Shown here: positions 46,050 through 57,549 of the stretch, piece by piece
How positions within the stretch are numbered: the stretch's first letter is position 1
Layout of the letters: every line of letters begins with the position of its first letter
From: Cryptomeria japonica
Lineage: Eukaryota; Streptophyta; Pinopsida; Cupressales; Cupressaceae
DNA: 64,000 nucleotides
NCBI RefSeq assembly: GCF_030272615.1
Contig: NC_081408.1
Location: 67,311,546 to 67,375,545, forward strand
Reading direction: 5' to 3'
The notes under the pieces: generated by a model
What the model was told of the DNA's origin: nothing
Database searches by the model: none
What the model saw: only the letters and a program-made list of their open reading frames with translations
Made by a program: the position numbers and the translations under genes

Positions 46050-48651
46050 TAATATAGTATTAATATTGCAAACTAACCCTAACCTTAAATAATATTATTA
46101 ATATATTATATTATACTAGAGTATATTAATAATATACCTATGCTAATGTTTATTATATATGTATGTATGTATGAATTATTTATGAAACTATATTGTATTG
46201 TATTCTATTGCAAATAAGATTTCATTATTATTATATTATCTATTATATATCATCTATTATTATCATAATTAAATTAAATTTATAAAAAATATTTGTGTTC
46301 AATGGAATTAAAAATAAACAGTAACATGGGTTCTTCTTAGGTAGTGGTGGTGTTATTGTTGTGAGCCTTAACATTGTTATGTGAGGATGAGATCCCCAAT
46401 TTGTGACCTCACCACTTTATAATCCTAATTAATAATTCTTAAATTTTAACAATTAAATTGTTTTAAAATTTTAAAATAATTATTATTAAAATTGAAATTA
46501 TAATAGATTTCATTAAAATATTTATAATTATTTAATTATTTTATATTTTTAAATAGTAATTAATAAATTATATTTTCTATTTTCTATTTTTCAATGCTAG
46601 AGTTCAAAAGTTATTTAATTAAAATAATCTTAGATAATTTTAATTATAATTCTAAATCTTACCCCAATTAAATGTATTTTAATTAATTACAATGTGAAAC
46701 ATAATTTAATTAACTTTTTTTTTTTTTTAAATTATAAATAAATTCTAATTAATTTTATCCTTGCTCTTAATTAATTTATATTATAGTTAAATCATTTTTA
46801 AAAACATAACAAGAATAAAAAAAAAAGGAAAACCTAAATAATAACATAACACATAAAACTAATTTTTTTTAAAAACTATAAACTATATTAAATTTATATT
46901 CCTTGATTTTTTCCATACATCAAATTTCCTTTTTAATTTTTACATGTTATGTATTTAAAAAGGATTTTTTTTTTTTTCTAAATAAATAATATAATCAACA
47001 CCCTAAAAAAACATACAAACTGGTCATTGGCACACATCCCGCTAACTCAAAAAATCTTTTCGTGGTGCTTTCTTTGAAAACAATTGTGATGAAATAATAT
47101 TATAATGCATTTTGTAATGGACTACAACTATGATGAAAACTTGTGTAATGCATGTTGTAATGGACTACAACAGTGATGAAAACTATTGTAATGTGCTATA
47201 GTTGGTTTGTTGATGTTGGTCTTAGTAGTGTTGTTGTCAGGATATTGTTATAGCTGTTTTGTCAATGTTATTACTTTAAATTTATAATTTGTTCTTAATC
47301 CAAACAAAAATAATTAATTTTATGACAAGAAAATGTGTTTTATTAATACAATTAAGTAGTACACAATTTTGTATGAGTCACTTTTTACATGATTATTAAA
47401 TTTTCCATTGAAGTTTAATAGTAGAAATTGAAAATTGAAATAAATGAACATCAAAATATTTGACATGATAAATATATCGTGTAAGATATATAATAATTCC
47501 CATGGAAATTTCCCACCACGAGTAGCCTATGAAATGAAAAAGCATTCAAGTAGTTTAAAGAAGAAACCAAGTTCACACCTGCAAAAGAATCAAAGTATTA
47601 AATTTGACCATTGCATAATCACAAGACCACTAAATGGATGGTAAAAATAGGAAATTCATTAAATTTTGTACTTCCTCAAAAATAAAACCTATTAAATGGC
47701 CAATAAAATGGCACCGAGTGACTTGGGTGGTCATGGTTATTCTTAAGTACAGGTCAGGCTTATATCTCAGACTTGTTTGAACACTTTGCGATTAAAATTA
47801 ACAATGTAAATTTATATATGGTTGTAAAACACTTGGTATTGTTTTATGCCAGTTTATTTGGGGATAGAAATAGAAATTTATATTGCACTTTCCATTTCTT
47901 TTCTTTTCTTTAAAATAGATGTTAGGGGAAAGTTTATGTATTGGTCATTGATTAAAAAAGCTAAATTGAAGATAAAATAGGCTGTAACCTCATATATGAA
48001 TGCTAAAAAAGTGTTCATTGGTGCCCCCTCCAAAGAGGGTGATAATCCTCTATGTATTTGTTAAGTGTTGCCCCCATGGTAAGGTGATTGTGGAGAATTA
48101 GAGTAATCTTCAAAAAAGTCACATTTCGGCCCACGTTATGTATTTTTGTGAGGGTGGTTGGATGGATTTCTAGTCTAAAATTGTTGTGCTCCTCAAGAAG
48201 GCATTCCAACATAGTAAGATAGTGGTGGAAGTTTCCATTGATGGGGTTTCATTCCTAGTGGATTTTCTCCATATGCTACTAATTCATCTAAAATATGGCA
48301 TTGAGAGATCCATTTCTTAAATAGACATTGATGGAAAAAAACATTTCCCCAAAATTATCTATGATGTGATGGGTGATAAGAATTGTTCTTCAAATGTGAC
48401 TTTTTAGCATGAAAATTATAAATTAGTTACCGATAGAGATCTGAAATTTGTCCAACCAAAGCTAGGTTCTCGTGATTAAGATTTGTATGACTCTAAATGC
48501 CCCAATTCTACTATGGTTTGCCTTGCAAATGAGGATTTTGAGTGCACGTGAGATAATTTGATCAAGCTGGGTGAAGATGAGAAGGAATCTATGGATGTGA
48601 CAAACAAGTTCTCTACCAATCTTATAATGCTAGCAACTTTTACAAGAATGG
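46050..48651 (+). repeat. Segmental duplication, right copy
   Basis: Colinear with 38990-40870. It has an extra AT-rich block at about 46360-46940 and a short tandem duplication at about 47100-47185 around TGTAATGGACTACAAC. It ends abruptly at 48651, where an LTR-like start TGTAGGAGC begins. Its first part (46055-46130) also resembles 21180-21250. Confidence 0.8.
47920..48651 (+). pseudogene. RCD1/SRO-like WWE pseudogene, right copy
   Basis: The plus-strand frame from about 48130 reads MYFCEGGWMDF, then KIVVLLKKAFQHSKIVVEVS, IDGVSFLVDFLHML, IDIDGKKHFPKIIYDVMGD. That is a WWE domain with in-frame stops where Trp or Gln codons are expected. It is closer to the consensus than the left copy. It breaks off near the start of the PARP-like part (about 48600-48651). 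The missing 3' half may lie beyond the nested elements, outside this window. Confidence 0.7.
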
Positions 48652-48818
48652 TGTAGGAGCACCTAATAGGCCTTCATGCCTTAATGAGGCCATGAAATAT
48701 CCTAAATATTTTGAGTTTATTTTATGTAATAAGGTCAATCATGACCATTCTTGATGTAATAAATGTCTTTGAGGTCATTAGATAGAGTTTTGAGTCATAA
48801 TGAGGTCATATTGACTCT
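48652..48818. repeat. LTR-like fragment starting TGTAGGAGCACC
   Basis: The 167 bases between the SRO-like copy and the minus copia element begin TGTAGGAGCACCTAA, almost the same as 62733 (TGCAGGAGCACCTAA). It is probably the start of an LTR of the same superfamily, into which the copia element was inserted. Beyond the first 15 bases similarity is weak. Confidence 0.4.
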
Positions 48819-49351
48819 TGAACACAATGCGCCACTAAGGGCAAGGTGAATCAGTGGTTCCTAAATTCTTTTCCTTTTTAAAACAACCTTAGAATAATGG
48901 TTATTATTCTAAGCACTAAATAGTCAAACTGGTAAGACAAATGAGGATACCAATAGAGATAAACACACAAATTTAACCCACAACACCAAATGTATGAGGA
49001 AAACCTAATATGGGAAAAACCTCGGTGAGAAATGTTGCTAGAGACTACTACTCCAATCCAACCTCACAAATGAAACAATGAATTACAAAGATTTAGGGCA
49101 CCCACCCTAAGAGAACCAACCCGTACTGATTTAGGGCACCAACCCAAGGAACACCAACCCCTACACCAAGCTCCAACTTGGTGATATATATAGAAATACA
49201 ATTTTGATATAGTTATAGCATCTATTTGTAAATGAGTTCTACAACACTTGATCAAATAGATCTTTTTTGGTTAACAGTCTTCTCTCATAGCCTCACAACA
49301 AACTTAGTCACACTTGGACTCCTTCTTGACTGATTACACCTCACTTGTTAG
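48819..49351 (-). repeat. 3' LTR of minus copia element, outer part
   Basis: Starts TGAACACAATGCGCC on the plus strand and includes a decayed form of the GATTCACCCCC block on the minus strand (near 48845). Split after GTTAG (49347-49351) by the plus element. Confidence 0.6.
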
Positions 49352-50645
49352 TGTTGGAAGTGTGTTGTCATTGATGTCAATCGGTATGGAATGACCACCA
49401 ATATGACTGATGTATGTGCAACATTGTCAAGGAGGAGTACAGGTTGAGATATCTTTGATATCAGCTTGTGTTGCAGGACACTATTAAGGTAAGGATGAAT
49501 GGCCACTGGTGACACCAGTACACAAGTAAGTGCCTGACTTGTGTGGGTGGAATGGTAAGATGACCTATACCGGTACAATATATCACCTGTCCACTATAAA
49601 AGCTCAAGACTAGTGTACAAGTAGGATGGCCAAGGTGTTTGAGCTATTGTTTGTGATGAAGAGGCAAAATGTTACTTGAATCAAATCAACACTGAAGGAG
49701 AAGAAAGTACTAGTCACAAGTCTATTGTGATTGTTGAATAATAGGACTCCCACTGGATGAAGATGCAGTCATCATGAGAAGCAATGACTGATAGTGAATG
49801 TGCCAACTCTGGATCACATGTCCCTATTTGAAGATATGCTACAGAAATTGGGAAGTCACATGAGTACATTGAAGGATGTAGAAGACAAGGTGTCACTCCA
49901 TTGGTATATGCACTAGACCAAGTGAGAAGGCATGGTGAGATGCCCGTACAAAGGAAGAAGTGATGGGTTTGTCAACTTGACAAGCCGATTGAGATATGAT
50001 ATGAGATGATTAGAGTAGAAGGGTTGGATTGGAGATGGAGTTCATGGAAGGAAGCTCTAGAGAAGGCAGATAGTGGACTAGCACAATATCATACCAGTGA
50101 AGGGAAAAGCAGAAAGAGAGTAGAGGTGAACTGGTAGAGTTTGTCAGCAATGAAGCAGAAGATGAGAGCAACAGGAGGATTGTATTGGTGTAGCAAAGAA
50201 GGTATCTCACCAACATAGTAAGGTATATGAAATGGTTACAAGATTCACTTGTAACCATATGACTACTTTTGTATTTGAAGTTATCTTTGTGAACACTGAG
50301 TTGTAGCTCGGTGCAGGGGTTGGTTCTCCTTGGGTTGGTGCCCTAAATCATGGATTGTAGCCCTAAACATTGTAACAAAGTTTTGATTGTGAGGCTAGAT
50401 TAGAGCAGTAGACTCCAACAACATTTCTCATTGAGGTTTTCCCATCTTGGGTTTTCCTTGTATATACTGGTATTATGTGATGTCCCCTTATGTGAATGAT
50501 TTTGTGATTAATCTCCCCACTAACTAGTACATGTGCATTGTGTTATATCCCATAACTAGTATACTCACATAAGTCAACTAAAGAGAGACACTTTGAGAAC
50601 CATTGATTCACCCCCCCTTCTCTCAATGGTGCATTGCATCTAACA
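49352..50645 (+). repeat. 5' LTR of second SIRE-like element
   Basis: Starts TGTTGGAAGTGTGTTGTC and ends GCATCTAACA. It is about 620 bases shorter than the 3' LTR. The gap lies after GGAGTTCAT (about 50040), where the 3' LTR has an extra segment between two GAAGG-containing sites, consistent with a deletion between short repeats. Confidence 0.88.
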
Positions 50646-50647
50646 AT

Positions 50648-50664
50648 TGGTATCAAAGCATAGG
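50648..50664 (+). other. Primer-binding site of second SIRE-like element
   Basis: TGGTATCAAAGCATAGG differs by one base in its first 12 from the initiator-methionine tRNA site TGGTATCAGAGC. Confidence 0.8.
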
Positions 50665-50719
50665 TTCCTAGTTAGACAAGATTTCTCAAGTTTGGGTAGA
50701 TTCTGGCTTAAGGACACAA

Positions 50720-52870
50720 TTCATACTCTTGTGTTTGATGGTTCAAACTATTCTACTTGGAGTTGTAGAATGGAAGTCTTCCTATCCTCTCTATAATTTG
50801 ATTTATGGATGTCAGTTGTCAATGGTCTTCCTAGGAATGTCAGTCCTCCATCCGAATCTGAAGAAGAAATAAGATGCTTGTGCAATGAAGAATCCATGAA
50901 GGCCATAATTAGTGGGCTCACCAATGATGTGTCCTCATAGGTAGACAGATGAAAAACAACTAAAAGTCTATGGGATAGACTAAATAAGCTCTATGGAAAT
51001 GAACCCTGCACCACTAAATCAGCTTGTGAGAGTGGAAAGAACAATGCTGAAGATACATGTGATGATGACAGAGGTAGTTTAGATTGTTTCTATAACATTG
51101 GTGATGTGGAGACTCATCTCTTCATGGTCCATGAGACTGACATTGAGAGTCACACATCAAAAGGGGATAATGTAGATAGATACCATCAGTATGATGTGTT
51201 TGACAACAACACTAAAAATGGAGGAGGAGGAGAATACCTAAATAGATCTATCCAACAAGATTTATTTGAAAATGATGATGAGGAAGAAGAATATACAGAA
51301 GTAGATATTAAGTGTGAACTGGTAAGTGTTCTAGAAGAGTTTCAAAATGTTAGAAATGACTTTAAAATCTATAAAAGATCAGGTCATGAGGATTGCAGCC
51401 AGTTGAGAAACTGCCTTGAAGGATCAAACCAAAAGGTTGGTTTATTGACCACTCAACTAGAAGAGCCACAAAGATTGACTGATGATTTGAAGTTAGTCTT
51501 GGACTCTAAGGAAAGTGAAATATAGAATCTAAGAAATGAATACAAGCTATTCAAGAATGCTGCTATAGTAGAGTAGAACCAGCTAAAGAAATGCCTTAAG
51601 GAATCTGAGAAATGTATCTTAGAGTTGAAGTCTCAGGCAAAGAACACCAAGGTGTGCTGGTGTGAAGATATAGCATGTAGTATAGAAGTTAAATATAAAG
51701 AATACCAGAAGCTACTTGGAGAAATGGAGTTTCTCCAAAATGACCTTGAGAAGTGCCAAGACGAGCTCAAGTTAAGAGTCCAATTTGATGGCAGTAGTAT
51801 TGCCTTTGACAAAATGTTGAAGAATCAAAAGCATGCCAAGGATACAGAAGGATTAGGAAGTGGTGCCGATGAATGCTCCACCAACAAGAATGTCCCCCAC
51901 AATGACATTCAATTTGTCTCTTCAAATGAAGAAAAAAAGGAACAAACCTTCACAATCAGAAATGCTCCCCAGAAGAAGGTTGACCTAAGAACAACCAGTG
52001 AATACTTGCAGACAAGAATGAAGATTGGTGCTGCAAGAAGAAGGAAAAATGCATATCCCAAAGGTAAAGGGAAGATGGGAGAAGATAGCTTCATCAGAAG
52101 CTGAAAAATGAGGAAGCAACAAAGAAGACCTTGTATCAAAAGAGGATAAAGTAATGCTACCACCCATAGGTTTAAGAAAGTGTGGGAAAAGAAGAGACCA
52201 AATGGAAGAGCTACACAGAATGGACAATGAAGGATCCATTATCAAAGAAGATGAAATGGGGATGCTAAACCAGTAAGATGTCCTCATGCATGGAAAAATA
52301 AATTTGTAAGTCATGTGCCATCCTTTACCAGTTACTGATTTGCATGTAATGCTTATGGCTATAGGGCAGAGGAATGTAGAAAGGGATCTAGAAAGAATAA
52401 TATATGATCTCATGAACATCTTGCATATGAGAAAAATGTATCTAGGAGTAGATACATGCATGTCCCCTCTCTCGGTTATGCAAATATTGTTTGTCATAAC
52501 TACAATGGTTTTGGCCACAGAGAGTTTGAGTGTAGGAAGAGGAACCTACAGTCAGATGGTGGCTAGTATAACTATTCTCTGCAGAAAGGTGAATTTAGAG
52601 CATATGGAAGTCAGAGACCTACATTTAACCAAAGGAGAATTGTCCCTATAGGAGCAAGAGGTCCACCAGTTCTGATTTCTAAACACAACAACATCACCAG
52701 GAGAAGATGGTCAAACCAGCATGTTAAGAGATTTCCCAATCATGAATTTGGGATGGATATTGTGTGCTACTATAGAACTACATATAGTTGTGATGGAGAA
52801 TCAGTAAATGGAAGGACTCATCAAAAAAAGAATGAAAGACCTACTCCCAAGCCTGAAAATGAAAAAGATG
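50720..52870 (+). pseudogene. Gag of second SIRE-like element, degraded
   Basis: The plus reading starts with FDGSNYSTWSCRMEVFLSSL (about 50738), the copia gag N-terminus, with TKSLWDRLNKLYGNE near 50960. An acidic segment follows (about 51106-51320), then coiled-coil stretches (51321-51525 and 51625-51790). A Lys/Arg-rich region at 52000-52080 precedes two decayed knuckles, one near 52340-52380 and CHNYNGFGHRESEC near 52490-52530. Stops and frameshifts interrupt it at about 51523 and 52102. The UBN2 core looks shortened after the LYGNE motif. No pol follows. Confidence 0.7.
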
Positions 52871-54308
52871 AATGAGAGCAGGAAGGTATGGAGGAAGAAT
52901 ACCATGGACTGACACTGTGCTTCCAATGCACAGGTGATATATCCTAAGGCCTAAAGGAGATGTAGGATCTTAGTGGGAGTAAAACATTGAACTTATCATT
53001 CAACCCCTCAGTGATGAAGGCAACATGTAAGAATGTGTTGTTATCAGTATGAAGGAAGAAAATGAGAAGATAAGTGTGTGTAGAGGCTGACTTGACTACA
53101 CACCCATAGATTAGAGCTAAATCACTATTTTTGTATCAATGTATGACAAGATAGCAATTGGAATCAGATACAGAGTGACACACAATGTCAAGAGTCATAG
53201 GAAGTTGCTCTGATAGTGATAGTAGATCAGTACAAGAAATCAGTATGTACAAGATGTTACCGACATGAATGCTAAATAGGTACTTGCAGGTTATGTAAGA
53301 CAATGAGGTTCAAGATCATTTCAATAGCCCCAATAGCATGGAATGTGGAGTTCTTGTCGCAGGTGGTATTGGAAAGAATTGAATGATATTCATTGGCCTA
53401 GTGGTAGATAGTATATGCATGCATATTTATGGGCTAACCAATTATCTATATCACATGATGATGTCATTGTATGGCATTGTGTGGTTTCAGGATCATGTCA
53501 TAAGTTGTGGTGGATTTAATCAAATGAAAAGATCATCAAATGATCACATATATACAACTCAATTGGTATATGGAGAAGATTGGATCCCCCAATATTGGAC
53601 TTGATTGGAGTTGAGAACCTGAGATGTATGACTCAGGGGGAGTTCAAGTGCTCATGATATAGAGCCGACATGTTTGAACCTAAAAGTGTAAGTGCACTAA
53701 TTTCCCAAACTTTAGATGATGGAAGTTATAGTAGGAATACCTAGGAAAATTTCATTGTAAGGGGTGTCTACCTGTCCTTTGGTTGGTTGTATTCATAGTA
53801 CAATCACATTTGATTCCTACTTGTCAGGTGGCTGGTTCTATTGGTAGCACAATCACATTTGGTTCCTCAAGATATTTTGGATCAAATAGGAGGTGATGCA
53901 TGTTGACCGGCAGGTGAGTACTTCTCACTGGCACATCTCTCTGCAATTGAGTAGTTTAACAAATGGTATTAAACTTGCATGTTCAATTGGTGTCAATTGA
54001 TGGTTGAGTCCTCCATATCAAGTGTTGTAACTGTATAAAATGTAACAAAATGCAATAAATGGTATCAAAGAAGGAGAGACATCTGGTAAAGACAAAGGAG
54101 GAGAAATAATTATGTTAGTGACTAGTAAATACAAGGAGGAATGTTATCATGACAGCTCCCTTTGCCATTGTTTTCAAAGGGGGAGAAGGATTTTGTAGTA
54201 TACAACATACTAGATGTGTTGAGAATCCATGAATTATATAAAGGGGGAGAAGGAGTATGTAGTATGTCAGATACTACATGAGTTGACATCAATGGCAAAG
54301 GGGGAGAT
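52871..54308 (+). other. Interior 3' region of second SIRE-like element
   Basis: There is no sustained ORF. In autonomous relatives pol would lie here. Two blocks near 53780-53850 repeat the phrase GTACAATCACATTTGATTCC / GCACAATCACATTTGGTTCC. It ends in the polypurine tract before 54309. Two AAAGGGGGAGAAGGA phrases (54177-54190, 54240-54255) precede it. Confidence 0.5.
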
Positions 54309-56220
54309 TGTTTGCATTGTGTTTTCATTGATGTCAACTAGTATGGAATGACTACCAGTATGAGTGATGTATGTGCAATACTGTCAAGGAGGAGTACAGG
54401 TTGAGATATCTTTGATATCACCTTGTGTTGCAAGACAAGAGTAAGGTAAGGATGAATGACCACTGGTGACACCGCTACACAAGTTAGTGCCTAACTTGTG
54501 TGGGTGGAATGGTAAGATGACCTATACCAGTATAATGTATCACCTATCTATTGAAATTTCTCATGACCAATGTACAAGCAGGATTGCCAAGTTGTTTGAG
54601 CTGTTATTTGTGATGAAGAGGCAAAATGTTACCTAAATCATATGAACACTGGAGGAGAAGAAAGTATAGGTCATAAGTCTGCTATGAGGTTGTTGAACAA
54701 CATGACTCCCATCAGATGAAGATTTAGTCATCATGAGAAGAAATGACTGATAGTGAATGTGCCAACTCTGGATCACATGTGCATGTTTGAAGATATGTTG
54801 CACAAACAAGGAAGTCACATGAGTACATTGTAGGATGTAGAAGATGAGGTGTCACTCCACTGGTATATGCATTGGACTGACTAAGAAGGCATGCTGAGAT
54901 GAACATACATAAGAAAAAGTGGTGGGTTTGTCAAGTTGACAAATCAGCTAAGATATGATCTGACCTGGTTAGAGTAGAAGGGATAGATTGAAGATGGAGT
55001 TCATTGAAGGTTGATGAAGACTGATTTGAGGGTTTAACCAGTAGGGTTAGTAAATTGGCAAAAAGATGAATCGGTAGAGTGTTTGGTCGGTGATCCTAAC
55101 TGGACTGACAAGGTAAAAAGTAGATTGCCAAAGATAGAAGGTGTAATCAAGAAGGAAAGACAATAGAGGTGGTGAGGAAACAACTATCTAGGTGATTAGA
55201 TCAAGAAAGATCTGATTGGATTTGGTTTGCCTCAAGGTAAGTGAGGAAACCCTAACCACTCAAATTTTGAATTGGTTTTTTGTGGGAAAACTAGTCTATA
55301 AATATGCAAGCCAAAAATAGAGATGGTTATTGTTGGATGAGAGGGTAGAGTTGCTGCATACAAGAAGAGAGTGCTAATACAAAGTGATTGAGTGTTACTT
55401 CCACATGTGAGAGAAAATCAATCAAGTACTCGATGAATATATGAGAAGAGATTGAGTGTGAGAGACAACCATGTTGAAGTGTTGAACTAGTAGCAGTGCA
55501 AAAATAATAGTGTGCATACCGACAGAGTAGAATTGAAGGAAGCTGCAAAGAAGGAAGATAGTGGACCGACAAAGTGTACTATCAGTAAAGAGAAGAGAAG
55601 TGAGGAGGAGATCCAATAGACCAGAAGGAGAGTAGAGGTCAACCAATAGAGTTTATTGGTAGTGAAGTAGTAGATGAGAGAAGCAAAAGGAGTGTACCAG
55701 TGTAGCAAAGAAGGTATCTCACTGGTAGAGTAAGGTATATGAAATTATTACAAGATTCACTTGTAATAGTATGACTACTTTTTTATTTGAAGTTATCCTT
55801 GTGAACATTAAGCTGTAGCTTGGTGCAGGAGTTGGTTCTCCTTGGGTTGGTGCCCTAAATTAGGGGTTGTATAACCTTTGGCTTGTAGCCCATAAACAAA
55901 TTAGGGGTTCGTGCTCCTTGGGTTGGTGCCCTAAATTAGGGGTTCTATCTTCTTGGGTTGTATCCCTAAACATTGTAACAGACTCCAACAACATTGCTCA
56001 CCGATGTTTTTCCTATCTTGGGTTTTCCTCATACATACTGTTGTTATGTGATGTCCCTTTGTGTGAATTGTTTTGTGATTAGTATCCCCACTAACCAATA
56101 AATATGCATTATGTTATATCCCATAACCGGTATACTCACATAAGTCAGTTAAAGAGAGATAGTTTGAGAACCACTTATTCACCCCCCCCCCCGTCTCTTA
56201 GTGGTACATTGAGTCTAATA
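54309..56220 (+). repeat. 3' LTR of second SIRE-like element
   Basis: Starts TGTTTGCATTGTG and ends GAGTCTAATA before the duplicated GTTAG. It contains a duplicated phrase CTCCTTGGGTTGGTGCCC (about 55838 and 55912) and a C-run at 56181-56192. It keeps the segment deleted from the 5' LTR. Confidence 0.88.
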
Positions 56221-56225
56221 GTTAG

Positions 56226-57290
56226 CTCAACTGCCAGACCTGCAGCAGTTTACTAGTACTCTGTCTCTATCGGTTAAACCCTGTCACTGATTTTCCTGCT
56301 AACTCACTCTACAACTTTCTTAGAATAAATTTAGAGGGATTTGATCCTTCTCTATGCTCAAGATCTCTTCACTCTCCTACTTCACATCAAGGCTCAAACA
56401 TTTCTATCTCAAGCACATACATTTATAATATAGGATTCCTACCTAAGAACTACACTCAATCAATGTCGTGTTAGGTCTTGCCTTCTCCAACTAGAACCAA
56501 ATCCAGTGTGATTTGATATCCTTTTCTAGGGATATGATCTTCATGACATCAATAAATCACTAGAAAATCTTCGCATTCCAATGTGCATTTTCTAAATCTA
56601 GAGGTCTGCACAATTCTTTTCTAGTTTTCTCTATCATATGCCATTAATTGCTTTGATGTTTCCTTCATCAAATGGGTATGAAGATCAAATATTCTTGCAG
56701 GATCAGTTCAGTCTCTTTCCCATCTTACCTTCCTCAAGCCACAATCCTCTGGAATCCTCCGTGCCTTGTGGGATCTTCATAAAAGTCAACCTACTTGCTG
56801 ATTTGTTACATTGATGCACACTCCACTGACCTATGCAATATCACCACCTCACATCTAGTTGTCATGCTTGTCAACATCCACCTCTTCTTGGATTTCTAAT
56901 TCAATTTGACATTCTTTGTTGACCAAGGTTGACTACCAGCTCAATTCACCTTATCGGTATGAGCAACAAACATCCTCTGTACCAACAACACATCCTCCTA
57001 ACAACTCAACATGCCTTCTGATCTGTCTTCATGCTATCCTCTTTGTGCTACTCACCAAGTATTGTTATTTTTCTTTTCGAATTTTGACTCTTCATCACAG
57101 ACAAACAACCAACCTTCATCCCAAATGAAACAATTCATGTGTACTAGTAGCCTTCCTTCTGTCTGCTCAGTCACATGTGCATTTCCATCATATGTATTTC
57201 TCTTCTTGTACCTGTCACCACTTCTTACTGAACAGTGGCCTTGCCAAACCAATTGACATCAATGACAACTTAATGCCAATAATGCCAACA
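56226..57290 (-). repeat. 3' LTR of minus copia element, inner part
   Basis: Continues the LTR broken at 49351. The inner edge on the minus strand is TGTTGGCATTATTGGC, starting at 57290, the standard SIRE-type LTR start. Confidence 0.72.
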
Positions 57291-57305
57291 ATATCCCCCT
57301 TTGAC
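57291..57305 (-). other. Polypurine tract of minus copia element
   Basis: Minus strand CAAAGGGGGATAT sits directly before the LTR start at 57290. Confidence 0.78.
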
Positions 57306-57549
57306 ATTGATATCAACTTAGTGCAAGGCACTTCATACCTACATATTTCTCCCCCTTTGACACAATGACAAAGGGTACTGTACACTCCCTATTTTAATCC
57401 ATACCTATCTCCCCCTTTGGCTATTGCCAATGATTTTTAGTTGATACTGAGATGCGGTTCAATATTTATAGATGCTTCTATGAACTCCCCATGAACCATA
57501 TAAATCCTTCCTTTCTCAAGTGAATACCATAGATGACACAACTCCTAAC

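Larger units (their letters stand above)
49352..56220 (+). mobile_element. Second pol-less SIRE-like element
   Basis: The LTRs are 49352-50645 and 54309-56220, with target duplication GTTAG at 49347-49351 and 56221-56225. The primer-binding site TGGTATCAAAGCA is at 50648 and the polypurine tract AAAGGGGGAGAT at 54297-54308. The interior carries a decayed gag with coiled coil and zinc knuckles, then about 1.4 kb of non-coding or very degraded sequence. No protease, integrase, RT or RNase H was found. Confidence 0.9.

Noticed and set aside
38990-48651. The two long direct repeats as LTRs of one large gypsy element
   Set aside because: No primer-binding site or polypurine tract at the inner edges, and both repeats contain WWE-domain coding sequence with flanking DNA, so segmental duplication fits better.
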